A stretch of DNA of 38,528 bases from an uncultured Allomuricauda sp. (GCF_947258355.1 NZ_CAMYIC010000021.1:1-38528); one strand, 5' to 3'. Counted from the first letter of the stretch, positions 1 to 8,523 are shown. The notes: generated from the sequence alone by a model not told the origin. A program made the numbers and translations.

Positions 1-17
1 GTCCGCTTTACAATCAT
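1..17 (-). CDS. Possible start of a gene cut by the window edge
   Basis: A minus-strand ATG at 17-15 opens a frame reading Met-Ile-Val-Lys-Arg before the window ends. It lies about 50 bases downstream of an exact TAnnTTTG box on the same strand (69-76). Only five codons are visible, so nothing can be said about the product. The call rests on the promoter-like box and the divergent geometry. Confidence 0.25.
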
Positions 18-68
18 GTTGTCCTATGATATGGGTCACTAGAAATCAATTGGTTAGTTAATACAACT

Positions 69-76
69 CAAATATA
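69..76 (-). promoter_or_regulatory. -7 promoter box (TATATTTG), leftward
   Basis: Exact match to the Bacteroidota -7 consensus TAnnTTTG on the minus strand, facing the truncated leftward gene. No clear -33 TTG is seen at the usual spacing. Confidence 0.35.
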
Positions 77-270
77 TAGATTTTATTTCCACATTTCTCC
101 ACTTAACACCACTTTTGTTAATAAATTATCCACTTTTCGATGAAAATCGACAAAATTGACTTGAAAATCCAATTCCAGTACACGGACTCATCAGGAGAAT
201 AGATTTGACCAGAATGAAAAAACTTATTCGAGTTATAGCGAAACCTGAAATCTTTGTGATATGAAATCCC

Positions 271-278
271 TATATTTG
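271..278 (+). promoter_or_regulatory. -7 promoter box (TATATTTG) for the hydrolase-engB pair
   Basis: Exact TAnnTTTG match ending 26 bases before the ATG at 305, which is a normal 5' leader length for this group. The TTTG at 253-256 is too close to act as a -33 element, so only the -7 half is supported. Confidence 0.45.
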
Positions 279-304
279 CCCCTCTTACTACCAACTGACT
301 ATTG

Positions 305-1069
305 ATGGAAGAGCATTTAATCGAAGATGGCAAATACCGATATATAGAAAAGGGAGAAGGAACCCCCATGATCATATTACATGGTTTAATGGGCGGATTG
401 AGCAACTTCCAAGGGGTATCCGAATATTTTCCACCCAAAGGATATCAAGTATTGATTCCTGAGCTACCTATATATGATATGCCACTGCTAAAAACTACGG
501 TGAAAAACTTTGCCATGTTCTTGGAAGGATTTATAGAGCATAAAGGATTGAAGGATGTGATCTTGCTCGGGAATTCCTTAGGAGGACATATTGGTCTATT
601 GCACACCAAAATGTTTCCTGAAATGGTCAAGGCATTAGTAATCACAGGAAGTTCCGGCCTGTATGAGAGCGCCATGGGGGATGGATACCCAAAACGTGGC
701 GACTACGAGTTCATTAAAAAGAAGGCAGAGGACGTGTTTTACGACCCAAAAGTGGCCACCAAGGAAATCGTGGACGAGGTTTTCGCCACAGTAAACGATA
801 GAATGAAGTTGGTAAAGACATTGGCCATTGCCAAGAGTGCCATTCGCCACAATATGTCCAAAGACCTGCCCCACATGAATACTCCAACTTGTATAATTTG
901 GGGAGAAAACGATACGGTAACACCACCGAACGTGGCCAAGGAATTCCATGAATTGCTACCTGATTCTGATTTATATTGGATAGAAAAATGTGGTCATGCA
1001 CCTATGATGGAGCACCCCAACGACTTTAATCATATTCTGGAAGCTTGGCTGAAAAAGCGTAACTTCTAG
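305..1069 (+). CDS. Alpha/beta-fold hydrolase
   Basis: A 254-residue alpha/beta hydrolase without a signal peptide, so probably cytoplasmic. An oxyanion-loop motif HGLMGG lies near the N-terminus. The nucleophile elbow GNSLGG carries the catalytic Ser. The acid is probably the Asp in GENDTVTP and the base the His in CGHAPMMEHP. The frame can be opened from TTG at 302, but the ATG at 305 is preferred. The stop lies 2 nt before the engB start, so the two are cotranscribed. The substrate cannot be read from the sequence; a carboxylesterase or related activity is likely. Hydrolase-engB adjacency is familiar in flavobacteria. Confidence 0.85.
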   Translation: MEEHLIEDGKYRYIEKGEGTPMIILHGLMGGLSNFQGVSEYFPPKGYQVLIPELPIYDMPLLKTTVKNFAMFLEGFIEHKGLKDVILLGNSLGGHIGLLHTKMFPEMVKALVITGSSGLYESAMGDGYPKRGDYEFIKKKAEDVFYDPKVATKEIVDEVFATVNDRMKLVKTLAIAKSAIRHNMSKDLPHMNTPTCIIWGENDTVTPPNVAKEFHELLPDSDLYWIEKCGHAPMMEHPNDFNHILEAWLKKRNF

Positions 1070-1071
1070 GC

Positions 1072-1689
1072 ATGAAAATCACCTCAGCAGAATTTGTGAT
1101 GAGCAACTCCAATGTTGCCAAATGCCCCAATGAACCCTTACCGGAATATGCTTTTATAGGTAGATCCAATGTAGGGAAGTCATCCTTAATTAATATGCTG
1201 GTGGAACGAAAAGCATTGGCCAAAACCTCAGGAAGACCAGGAAAAACACAACTCATCAACCACTTTAAAATCAACAATAATTGGTTTTTGGTGGATTTAC
1301 CAGGCTATGGCTATGCGCGGGTTTCCAAAAAAGACAAAAAAACCTTTCAGAAATACATTACAGAGTATTTCCAAAAACGAAAACAATTGGTCTGTGGTTT
1401 TGTATTGGTGGACATCCGCCATGATCCACAACCTGTAGACCTTGAGTTTATGGAATGGCTGGGCACAAACCAGATTCCATTTGCCATAATCTTCACCAAA
1501 GCTGATAAGCTCAAACCTGCAGTTATTGAAAAACAGGCGAACGCTTACCTCCAAAAGTTATTGGATGGTGCTTGGGAAGAAGCCCCCCCACATTTTACCA
1601 CTTCTTCCACCAACCGTATGGGCAGGGAAGAACTTTTGGAGTTCATAGACGGCATCAATCAAGAGTTTTTCCAGAGTAACAAACAATAG
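1072..1689 (+). CDS. engB: Ribosome biogenesis GTP-binding protein EngB/YihA
   Basis: A 205-residue TRAFAC-class GTPase of the YihA/EngB/YsxC family, needed for assembly of the large ribosomal subunit. All G motifs are visible: G1 GRSNVGKSS, G3 DLPGYGYA, G4 TKADK and G5 SSTN. Length and motif order match the family, and the ATG at 1072 gives the usual short N-terminus. It follows the hydrolase gene by 2 nt and probably shares its promoter. The gap to the next gene is about 100 bases, so pirin is likely expressed separately. Confidence 0.95.
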   Translation: MKITSAEFVMSNSNVAKCPNEPLPEYAFIGRSNVGKSSLINMLVERKALAKTSGRPGKTQLINHFKINNNWFLVDLPGYGYARVSKKDKKTFQKYITEYFQKRKQLVCGFVLVDIRHDPQPVDLEFMEWLGTNQIPFAIIFTKADKLKPAVIEKQANAYLQKLLDGAWEEAPPHFTTSSTNRMGREELLEFIDGINQEFFQSNKQ

Positions 1690-1712
1690 CACAACGCTAC
1701 TTTCCTCATCAA

Positions 1713-1745
1713 TCGTAAAAGGTAAGATTATGTCGAATTTTACGA
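1713..1745. repeat. Inverted repeat upstream of pirin
   Basis: Perfect 8-bp arms TCGTAAAA (1713-1720) and TTTTACGA (1738-1745) flank a 17-base spacer between engB and the pirin gene. The AT-rich arms and lack of a following T-run argue against a terminator. It could be an operator or chance. Confidence 0.25.
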
Positions 1746-1790
1746 CTAATCAGCCACCTAAAAAAGCTTTTATAAATTAAAATTAACACA

Positions 1791-2519
1791 ATGAAATCTG
1801 TATTGCACAAAGCAGCAACTCGCGGACATGCCAATCATGGTTGGTTAAACTCACACCACACATTTAGTTTTGCAGGCTATCATGACCCTGAGCGCATGCA
1901 TTTTGGTGTGTTGCGCGTACTCAATGACGACCAAGTAGCTCCCGGCAGAGGTTTTGGAACACACCCACACGACAATATGGAAATTATTTCCATTCCTTTG
2001 GAAGGGGATTTGGAGCATAAGGACAGCATGGGCAATACCACCACTATTAAAGAAGGGGATGTCCAAGTAATGAGCGCTGGCACAGGAATCCAACATAGTG
2101 AGTACAACAAAAACACAGACCAAGAGGTGAAGTTTCTACAGATATGGGTTTTCCCCAACAAGCGAAATGTAGAGCCCCGGTATGATCAGATTTCTATTCG
2201 AGACATCGAGAAAAAAAATCAGTTTTACCAAGTACTTTCGCCGAACCACAATGATGAAGGGGTTTGGGTGCATCAAGATGCGTGGTTCCATTTAGGAAAA
2301 TTTGAAGCGGACGCCTCGGATTCCTATCAGATTAAAAAGGAAGGCAATGGTGTTTATGCCTTTATTTTGGATGGAGAAGTTGAGATTGATGGCCAAAAAC
2401 TGGAAAAAAGGGATGGTTATGGCATTTGGGAAACCGATTCTTTCAATTTTAAAGCAACAACAAACAGCAGGGTTTTACTGATGGAAGTTCCTATGAGTCT
2501 TGGCAAAATCGGACAATAG
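1791..2519 (+). CDS. Pirin family protein (cupin)
   Basis: A 242-residue bicupin of the pirin/YhhW family. The N-terminal cupin shows the metal-binding pattern: HPHDNMEIIS around residues 60-69 supplies two His, and IQHSEYN near residues 103-109 supplies the third His and the Glu. Family members bind Fe or Zn, and some have quercetin 2,3-dioxygenase activity; whether this one does is unknown. There is no signal peptide. The ATG at 1791 follows an A-rich region without a Shine-Dalgarno, as is normal here. The gene is closed by a strong terminator at 2542-2569, so it is probably monocistronic. Confidence 0.88.
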   Translation: MKSVLHKAATRGHANHGWLNSHHTFSFAGYHDPERMHFGVLRVLNDDQVAPGRGFGTHPHDNMEIISIPLEGDLEHKDSMGNTTTIKEGDVQVMSAGTGIQHSEYNKNTDQEVKFLQIWVFPNKRNVEPRYDQISIRDIEKKNQFYQVLSPNHNDEGVWVHQDAWFHLGKFEADASDSYQIKKEGNGVYAFILDGEVEIDGQKLEKRDGYGIWETDSFNFKATTNSRVLLMEVPMSLGKIGQ

Positions 2520-2541
2520 CTTGTTCAACTTAAATTTCATT

Positions 2542-2569
2542 AAAAAAGCCCCGAAAACGGGGCTTTTTT
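2542..2569 (+). terminator. Rho-independent terminator after pirin
   Basis: GCCCCG / CGGGGC stem with an AAAA loop, extended by six A-T pairs and ending in six T. It starts 22 bases after the pirin stop. The flanking A and T runs make it potentially bidirectional. Confidence 0.9.
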
Positions 2570-2655
2570 AATATTCACAAATGTCTGCAAAATTGGACCT
2601 ATGCGGTTATATTATGATTTTGGGTATTTTTAAAACTTCTAAATATCACCTACCT

Positions 2656-3321
2656 ATGATCAAAAGTATCTGTTTGGGAATTATTTGCTTTATTTCCCTG
2701 CAACTATCAGCACAAAGCGAATTTTACCCTCCAAAGGTTGAAATATCCGATTATACACTATCCAAGTTTTTAACCGAGCTGACTTTGGCTGTTGGCAAAA
2801 AGGACAAGGATTTTATCCTAGACCATTTGGATCCGAACATCCTCAATAGTTTTGGAGGCGATGGAGGTATCGAAGAATTTAAAATGTATTGGAACTTTAA
2901 CGAGGCGTCCACTAACTTCTGGGAGGTCATGGAAAAAATTCTTTTAATCGGCGGACCTAGTTTTGATGATTCAACGGATAAAAGCAGTTACTACCTACCA
3001 TTTACCTTTACGGATTGGCCGGAACAGTACGATGCCTTTGAACATTACTTGGTTTATGGCACTAATGTGAATATGAGGAACAAACCAACCACCGAAAACT
3101 CTGAAGTCCTTGGACAACTAAGCTATCAGATTGTACAAATATCCGATCGGGAGGGAGGAATGCTTTCGGAAACTAACGACTGGCTCCACATAACTACAGT
3201 GGATAACAAACTTTCGGGATATGTTTATCGCAAATTCTTGATATCCCCCATTGGCTATAGATTGGGTCTAATCAAAACCGAAAACGGCTGGAAAATCAAT
3301 ATGCTGGTGGCCGGTGATTAA
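2656..3321 (+). CDS. Secreted protein with C-terminal SH3-like domain
   Basis: I choose the ATG at 2656 rather than the in-frame ATG at 2581, because it starts a typical signal peptide (MIKSICLGIICFISLQLSAQ) ending in the SAQ motif common in Bacteroidota. The product is about 221 residues. The middle part is unrecognised. The C-terminal third has the pattern of a bacterial SH3 (SH3_3) domain: VNMRNKPTTENSEVLGQL, then WLHI and GYVYRKFL. Such domains often bind peptidoglycan or peptides in the envelope. It stands alone between the pirin terminator and convergent gldC. The specific function is unknown. Confidence 0.75.
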   Translation: MIKSICLGIICFISLQLSAQSEFYPPKVEISDYTLSKFLTELTLAVGKKDKDFILDHLDPNILNSFGGDGGIEEFKMYWNFNEASTNFWEVMEKILLIGGPSFDDSTDKSSYYLPFTFTDWPEQYDAFEHYLVYGTNVNMRNKPTTENSEVLGQLSYQIVQISDREGGMLSETNDWLHITTVDNKLSGYVYRKFLISPIGYRLGLIKTENGWKINMLVAGD

Positions 3322-3386
3322 AACACGGACATTGTGAACCATAGAAAATTAGATTGATTCAAAAAAGTACTCTGAACTGAAAAAGC

Positions 3387-3722
3387 CTATTTCTTCAATT
3401 CCAACTTCTCTGCAAAGTAGTCACAAAAATCCTTCATGGTTTCGGTCATTTTTTCATCTTGGGTGGCCTTGAAAAAAGTATCCGCCATGGTTACCAAGGT
3501 CTGATGAAAAAACACCTTCATCTCATCTACGGGCATATCCTTGGTCCAAAGATCTATTTTTAAAGATTCCTGGTTTTTGCTATCCCAAACGGACAACATC
3601 ATGGCCTTGGCCTCTTCCTCATTAATGCCTCCATCTTGCGCCGACCATTTTAATTCCTCGGGCACACGGTTCTCATCCAATCCAACCTTTAAGGTTATCT
3701 CCGAAGTGTGTTCTACTGCCAT
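3387..3722 (-). CDS. gldC: Gliding motility protein GldC
   Basis: A 111-residue protein, rich in charged residues and without signal or membrane segment, matching the GldC family in length and in the N-terminal pattern SEITLKVGLDENRVPEELKWSAQDGG. In Flavobacterium johnsoniae, GldC supports gliding and is reported to help maintain GldB levels; it is not thought to be strictly essential. Its start codon lies immediately after the gldB stop, so the two are translationally close and surely cotranscribed. The presence of gldB, gldC and gldA suggests a gliding/type IX secretion lineage, though no type IX core gene is in this window. Confidence 0.92.
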   Translation of the reverse strand: MAVEHTSEITLKVGLDENRVPEELKWSAQDGGINEEEAKAMMLSVWDSKNQESLKIDLWTKDMPVDEMKVFFHQTLVTMADTFFKATQDEKMTETMKDFCDYFAEKLELKK

Positions 3723-4712
3723 TTATCTTTTTGGTTTGTAATTTGACTGTTTTAAAATTTCATCCGCGGGCATCTGCAATAGTTGCTTCAGGCCAGTATC
3801 CGTTTTTTCCATAAAGGCCCTCACAATCTGCCATCCCATATATCTTCCCAATCTTGGTGGTGATTCATTGTCCAGTTCCAATCCGAATTTGGAAAAGGGA
3901 GCAGGGTCCAAGAATTTTCGATCTAATCCGGTATCCGTACTGTAGAGTAGTTCCCGCTCCACAAAATATTTCCACATTTGTTCTTCGTTGGCCTTTGCCC
4001 ACTCTATTTCTTCTTCGGAATATCCAATTTTTTGGGCATCTGTTGCGGAAGGAATCAATTTATCTTTTAGGTAAAGTTCCTTTCCATAATATACCATACG
4101 GGAAAGCAGGGTTCGGTTACGCGGATAGGCAAGTACTTTTTTTGCAAAGGCACTTGCCACATCAGAGGTTAAAAACTTTTTATCCAAAGATGCCGCTATG
4201 TATCGTTGCATACCTTCATAAAAATGATGGTCTTCCCCGAGATAGTTGTCGAGGCCGATCAACAAAAGGGAATCCACCAAAATAATACGGTTGTCGTACC
4301 TAACATCTGAAGTAAGGGTTACCACATGAGGGGTTTCCGTTTCTGGAAAATAATATTCAATGTGCTTAAAAAGTGATTCCAAGTCTGCTGATTCCTGTTC
4401 AAAATTGCCAAAAGTTTTGGATACCTCATCAGACAATTCAACTTGTATCGTATCTGTAAGCTTGGCGATCCATACACTATCGGGAAATTGTTCCGGAAAC
4501 AAGTAAGGGTATTTCGCTTTCAAATCGGGGATATCACTTGCATTGGCATTTGCAAACTCCTCATCAAACCTTGAAACTTGTAAATCAATGGCAACCTTAT
4601 CAATTTCTTCTTCCGTCTTATCCGTTTTCCCACAGGCTGAAACAACCAAAACAATCAATAAGATAGCACTTCTGAACACTGGAATTCTAAAGTATTTCAA
4701 CAACCACTTCAT
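3723..4712 (-). CDS. gldB: Gliding motility lipoprotein GldB
   Basis: The frame extends upstream to 4805, but the ATG at 4712 is chosen: it opens a lipoprotein signal peptide with hydrophobic core AILLIVLVV and lipobox VSAC, placing the lipidated Cys at residue 27. The product is about 329 residues, as expected for GldB. An exact -7 box lies 34 bases upstream, and the longer start would place this box inside the coding region. GldB is a cell-envelope lipoprotein required for gliding in F. johnsoniae; its biochemical role is unclear. It is followed without gap by gldC and diverges from nadE. Confidence 0.92.
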   Translation of the reverse strand: MKWLLKYFRIPVFRSAILLIVLVVSACGKTDKTEEEIDKVAIDLQVSRFDEEFANANASDIPDLKAKYPYLFPEQFPDSVWIAKLTDTIQVELSDEVSKTFGNFEQESADLESLFKHIEYYFPETETPHVVTLTSDVRYDNRIILVDSLLLIGLDNYLGEDHHFYEGMQRYIAASLDKKFLTSDVASAFAKKVLAYPRNRTLLSRMVYYGKELYLKDKLIPSATDAQKIGYSEEEIEWAKANEEQMWKYFVERELLYSTDTGLDRKFLDPAPFSKFGLELDNESPPRLGRYMGWQIVRAFMEKTDTGLKQLLQMPADEILKQSNYKPKR

Positions 4713-4745
4713 TTTTAAGGGCACAGGGTTTAAATTTACAGGGCA

Positions 4746-4753
4746 CAAAGGTA
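4746..4753 (-). promoter_or_regulatory. -7 promoter box (TACCTTTG) for gldBC
   Basis: Exact TAnnTTTG on the minus strand in the 66-bp gap between divergent gldB and nadE. Initiation about 7 bases downstream would leave a leader near 25 nt to the gldB ATG at 4712. No -33 TTG is evident. Confidence 0.45.
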
Positions 4754-4778
4754 ATTTATAGAATCTAAATAGTAAGAT

Positions 4779-5567
4779 ATGCAAACAGAAAAGGTAATCG
4801 ATCATATTGTGAACTGGTTAAAAGCGTATGCCGAAAATGCAAACTGTAAAGGTTTTGTAATTGGTGTTTCTGGTGGAATCGATTCGGCAGTGACCTCAAC
4901 ACTCTGTGCAAAAACCGGATTGGACCTTTTATGTTTGGAAATGCCTATTCATCAGGGTAAAAATCAAGTGACCCGAGCTGACAGACATATTGATTGGTTG
5001 ATCGAGAATTATCCGAACGTGTCCAGACAACCTGTTAACCTAACCCCTGTTTTTGATAGCTTGGTCGATGCTTTTCCGAAAGTGGACAACGAAGAAGAAC
5101 GCTTTATGTCCCTTGCCAACACTAGGGCCAGACTTCGTATGACCACCTTGTACTATTTCGCCGCTCTCAAAGGCTATCTGGTTGCGGGCACAGGCAACAA
5201 GGTAGAAGATTTTGGTATTGGCTTCTACACAAAATACGGAGATGGCGGTGTTGATCTTAGCCCTATTGCTGATTTGGTTAAAACTGAAGTTTATGAATTA
5301 GGCAGGGTCCTTGGGGTAAACCAGGATATCATGGAAGCTGCGCCGACCGATGGCCTCTGGGGCGACAGTAGAACGGATGAGGATCAAATCGGGGCATCAT
5401 ATCCAGAGCTGGAATGGGCTATGGAAATGGATGATAAAGGAAAAACCGTGGACGATTTCTCTGGAAGGGAAAAGGAAATATTCACTATTTATAAAAGATA
5501 TAATACCGCCAATAAACATAAAATGGTTCCTATCCCAATTTGTGAGATTCCTGACAACTTAAAATAA
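4779..5567 (+). CDS. nadE: Ammonia-dependent NAD(+) synthetase
   Basis: A 262-residue single-domain NAD synthetase, which amidates nicotinate adenine dinucleotide in the last step of NAD synthesis. The ATP-pyrophosphatase P-loop SGGIDS is at residues 31-36. Further family blocks follow: ANTRARLRM, GTGNKVEDFGIGFYTKYGDGGVD split into recognisable halves, and LSPIADLVKTEVYELG. There is no N-terminal glutaminase (nitrilase) domain, so ammonia is the inferred nitrogen donor. It diverges from gldB across 66 bp and is followed by a weak hairpin before the response regulator. Confidence 0.95.
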   Translation: MQTEKVIDHIVNWLKAYAENANCKGFVIGVSGGIDSAVTSTLCAKTGLDLLCLEMPIHQGKNQVTRADRHIDWLIENYPNVSRQPVNLTPVFDSLVDAFPKVDNEEERFMSLANTRARLRMTTLYYFAALKGYLVAGTGNKVEDFGIGFYTKYGDGGVDLSPIADLVKTEVYELGRVLGVNQDIMEAAPTDGLWGDSRTDEDQIGASYPELEWAMEMDDKGKTVDDFSGREKEIFTIYKRYNTANKHKMVPIPICEIPDNLK

Positions 5568-5601
5568 CACTTCACCCAAAAAAACCCAGTTTAAGACGAA
5601 A

Positions 5602-5626
5602 AAAACCCTAGAAAAACTATGGTTTT
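5602..5626 (+). terminator. Weak terminator-like hairpin after nadE
   Basis: AAAACCCTAG and CTATGGTTTT can form a 10-position stem with one mismatch and an A5 loop, 34 bases past the nadE stop. The run after the stem is A-rich rather than T-rich, apart from the TTTT in the 3' arm, so termination would be modest. Confidence 0.35.
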
Positions 5627-5726
5627 AAGAAAAAAAATACATTTTTACATGATTAAATTGTTATCTTGCCCGCTATGTATTGTAGGTATTTAGCCACTAA
5701 CCATTTATTAAATTAAACCTAAACCA

Positions 5727-6356
5727 ATGATAAAAGTATTGATAGCTGACAACCATCCCATTGTTAGGCTTGGTATTAGACAGGTACTTGAATCTAGCTC
5801 AGAAATTGAAGTGATAGCTGACGTTTCAACTACCGAAGAGCTTTTTAATACATTGAAAACCGTAACCCCCGATGTAGTAATTTTAGAGATGGACATCCCC
5901 GAAATAAACGGAATTGCCACCTTAAGAAAAATGAAATTGGAATTTCCAGACATCAAAACATTGATGTACAGCGGTCAATCCGAAGATGTTTATGCACTGA
6001 GCACTATTCGTGCAGGAGCTTTTGGATACCTGTCCAAAACTGCCGATCTGGAATACATTGTTTCGGCCGTTAAAAAAGTAAGTGAAGGCAACATGTTCAT
6101 CACCAACGAACTTGCACAACGCCTTGCTTTTGATGAAGGAACACAAAAACCGCGTAGATTCTTTAGAAAACTTTCTTCCCGCGAAGTCGAAGTACTTAAA
6201 CTATTGGCAAGTGGAAAAAGAAACAAGGAAGTTGCGGAAGGTTTAAATCTAAACGAAAAAACAGTAAGTACGTACAAAGCCCGTTTAATGAAAAAATTGA
6301 ACGTGGATAATTTGGTGGACTTGCTGCAACAGGCCAAAGCCCTGGAACTCTATTAA
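5727..6356 (+). CDS. Orphan NarL/LuxR-type response regulator with Glu at the phosphosite
   Basis: A 209-residue protein: a receiver domain (about 1-120) and a LuxR-type helix-turn-helix (about 146-205, with LSSREVEVLKLLASGKRNKEVA). Receiver signature residues D8, S82 and K104 are present. The phospho-acceptor position, aligned through PDVVILEMDIPEING to NarL PDLILLDLNMPGMNG, is Glu54 (codon GAG) instead of Asp. Glu often mimics a phosphorylated Asp, so the protein may be locked active or controlled otherwise. No histidine kinase gene is adjacent. D56 is nearby but sits two residues off the family site. It is probably transcribed alone; a shared bidirectional terminator separates it from dnaG. 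Confidence 0.88.
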   Translation: MIKVLIADNHPIVRLGIRQVLESSSEIEVIADVSTTEELFNTLKTVTPDVVILEMDIPEINGIATLRKMKLEFPDIKTLMYSGQSEDVYALSTIRAGAFGYLSKTADLEYIVSAVKKVSEGNMFITNELAQRLAFDEGTQKPRRFFRKLSSREVEVLKLLASGKRNKEVAEGLNLNEKTVSTYKARLMKKLNVDNLVDLLQQAKALELY

Positions 6357-6385
6357 GGAATACCCAACCAAACCAACTATTGTGG

Positions 6386-6417
6386 AAACCCCTTTCCATT
6401 GATATTGAAAGGGGTTT
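6386..6417. terminator. Bidirectional terminator between the regulator and dnaG
   Basis: Perfect 11-bp stem AAACCCCTTTC / GAAAGGGGTTT with a 10-base loop, located between the convergent stops at 6356 and 6424. It ends in TTTTATATA on the plus strand and in a short purine run on the minus strand, so it is stronger for the regulator. Confidence 0.8.
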
Positions 6418-6423
6418 TATATA

Positions 6424-8397
6424 TTAAGAAAGTACACGGTTCAATTTAGCGTTCAACAATTTATTGAGTTGAAGGTAATTTACGATTTCCTCCAGCACTT
6501 CCGTATTATCCCCCAAACTATCCTGGGTTCTTTCCTGTAGTTTTTTTATTCGGTTTTTAATCAGGTTACAACGCAAGGTAAGAATTGTCTCACCAACCAA
6601 TTGGGCAACACCGATCTGCTTCTCTTTTGGATAGATATCCCTTCGCTCCCAATCGTGCAATACATACTGTTCTTCCTCCATTAAAATTGAGGACACTTGC
6701 GATACTGTTTCTTGATCCAAATCCGATAAAAAAGTGTTGATGGAAAAATCAGCATCTTCATTAAGTCTTTCAATCAACCTATAGTAAAGGTTCTTGAAAT
6801 GTTCGTTGGTCAACTCTATTTCGTCATCCTGAAGATCTAAATACACTTTTTCATAAACCTTGGCCTCGACAACTTCCGGTTCCAACACCAATTCGCCCTC
6901 CTCATTTTCTTTGAGTACCAAATCCTCAAATTCTTGCTTTTGATTACCGTACAATAAAAGCACCTCGATGATTTTTCGCTCCAATTCGTACTGAACATCG
7001 ACCTTCTCTACTACAGCGTCGTTTTTAACAACTTCAAAAGCCCTTTGTTCCTTCTTTGCCTTTTTGGAGATATCAGTTTGATGTTTTTTATCAATCTGGG
7101 CCAACGTATTGTAAAGCACATCTTCAGAAATTTGCATGATTTTTGCACATTCCTGCACATAGATTTCCTGCCGGATACGATCTGGAATCTTACTAATGCT
7201 ATTTACAATATCCCGAACCGTATCAGCTCGTTTTATGGGGTCGTTGGCAGCTTCTTTGGCCAATAAAGAAGTTTTGAACTGAATAAAATCCTTGGCATTT
7301 TCATCCAAATATTGAACTAAATCCTCGTAGGTGTTGTTTTTGGCAAAGCTATCGGGGTCCTCACCTTCTGGAAAGGCACAGACCTTTACATTCATGCCCT
7401 GTTCCAAAATAAGGTCGATACCACGGAGAGATGCTCGTAATCCCGCAGCATCACCATCGAACAATACCGTAATATTCTTAGTCAGCCGATTGATAAGTCG
7501 AATCTGTTCTGGCGTAAGTGCGGTTCCACTGGAAGACACCACATTTTCCACCCCCCGCTGATACATTTGAATGACATCGGTATATCCTTCCACCAAAAAA
7601 CAATTATCCTCCTTGGCAATAGCTTGCTTTGCATAATAGATACCATAAAGCACCTTGCTCTTGTGGTAGATTTCGCTTTCCGGGGAGTTAAGGTATTTCG
7701 CAGCTTTTTTATCATTGGTCAAAATACGTCCTCCAAAACCCAAAACTCGACCGCTCATGGAATGGATGGGAAACATTACCCTTCCCTTGAACCTATCAAA
7801 CCTACGTGTTTCGCCACTGGTCTGTTCCTTAACTATGGTAAGACCGGTTTTCTCCAAGAATTCCAATTGATACCCTTTATCCAAAGCGGTTTTGGTAAAA
7901 GCTTCCCACTCGTCCAAGCTGTAGCCCAGACCAAATTTCTTGATGGTATCGTCCGTAAACCCACGCTCCTTAAAATAGGTAAGGCCAATAGCTTTTCCAG
8001 GTTCTGTATCCCAAAGTGTTTTTGTGAAATACTTTTGGGCATACTCGGAAACCAGATACATGCTCTCCCTCTCGTTGGCCTGCTCCTTTTGCTCATTCGT
8101 TTGCTCGGTTTCCTCAACCTCTATATTGTATTTTTTGGCTAAGTATTTAATGGCCTCGGGATACGTGAAATGCTCGTGCTCCATTAAAAAAGCCACTACA
8201 TTGCCCCCTTTACCACTACTAAAATCCTTCCAAATCTGTTTTACGGGAGACACCATAAAACTCGGGGTACGTTCATCCGTAAAAGGGCTCAACCCCTTAA
8301 AATTGGACCCTGATTTCTTCAATTGTACAAAATCACCGATCACCTCCTCCAAACGGGCGGTTTCATATACTTGGTCTATGGTGGTTTTTGAAATCAA
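6424..8397 (-). CDS. dnaG: DNA primase DnaG lacking the zinc ligands
   Basis: A 657-residue DnaG, which makes RNA primers at the replication fork. The order is an N-terminal zinc-finger-like module (about 1-100), TOPRIM core with EGYTD starting at E270 and DGDAAG at D314-D316, and a C-terminal helicase-binding region (from about 450). The N-terminal module keeps the fold residues TPSF and GKGGN and the ligand spacing C-x2-H-x17-C-x2-C. The ligand positions themselves are Ser37, Thr40, Asp58 and Ser61, so no zinc site is predicted. Translation begins at TTG (8397-8395); no ATG fits before residue 48, and MISKTTID is the expected family start. It stands alone, divergent from the next gene. Confidence 0.93.
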   Translation of the reverse strand: MISKTTIDQVYETARLEEVIGDFVQLKKSGSNFKGLSPFTDERTPSFMVSPVKQIWKDFSSGKGGNVVAFLMEHEHFTYPEAIKYLAKKYNIEVEETEQTNEQKEQANERESMYLVSEYAQKYFTKTLWDTEPGKAIGLTYFKERGFTDDTIKKFGLGYSLDEWEAFTKTALDKGYQLEFLEKTGLTIVKEQTSGETRRFDRFKGRVMFPIHSMSGRVLGFGGRILTNDKKAAKYLNSPESEIYHKSKVLYGIYYAKQAIAKEDNCFLVEGYTDVIQMYQRGVENVVSSSGTALTPEQIRLINRLTKNITVLFDGDAAGLRASLRGIDLILEQGMNVKVCAFPEGEDPDSFAKNNTYEDLVQYLDENAKDFIQFKTSLLAKEAANDPIKRADTVRDIVNSISKIPDRIRQEIYVQECAKIMQISEDVLYNTLAQIDKKHQTDISKKAKKEQRAFEVVKNDAVVEKVDVQYELERKIIEVLLLYGNQKQEFEDLVLKENEEGELVLEPEVVEAKVYEKVYLDLQDDEIELTNEHFKNLYYRLIERLNEDADFSINTFLSDLDQETVSQVSSILMEEEQYVLHDWERRDIYPKEKQIGVAQLVGETILTLRCNLIKNRIKKLQERTQDSLGDNTEVLEEIVNYLQLNKLLNAKLNRVLS

Positions 8398-8523
8398 GGC
8401 GTTCTGTTAAAATAGCTGTTAAAGGTAAATAAAAACAAAGATTTGGTGAATTCAAAAACCAATTGCCTGTTTAAGATTTAGTATCTTGAGAGCAGCTTTA
8501 CCGAAAAGAATAAAAAAGATTTC

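Larger units (their letters stand above)
1..304. other. Gene-poor left edge with apparent divergent promoters
   Basis: No convincing complete gene lies here; the long minus-strand frame at 118-438 runs antisense into the hydrolase gene and is a shadow. The stretch is AT-rich and holds two exact matches to the Bacteroidota -7 consensus TAnnTTTG, one on the minus strand (69-76) and one on the plus strand (271-278). This is the arrangement expected between divergently transcribed genes. I see no tRNA or terminator. Confidence 0.5.

Noticed and set aside
5892..5894. Asp56 as the response-regulator phosphosite
   Set aside because: It is two residues beyond the family position measured from the conserved Pro and Asn-Gly; alignment places Glu54 there.
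7567..8142. 191-codon plus-strand frame inside dnaG
   Set aside because: Opposite strand of the TOPRIM and N-terminal part of a complete DnaG; no recognisable family.
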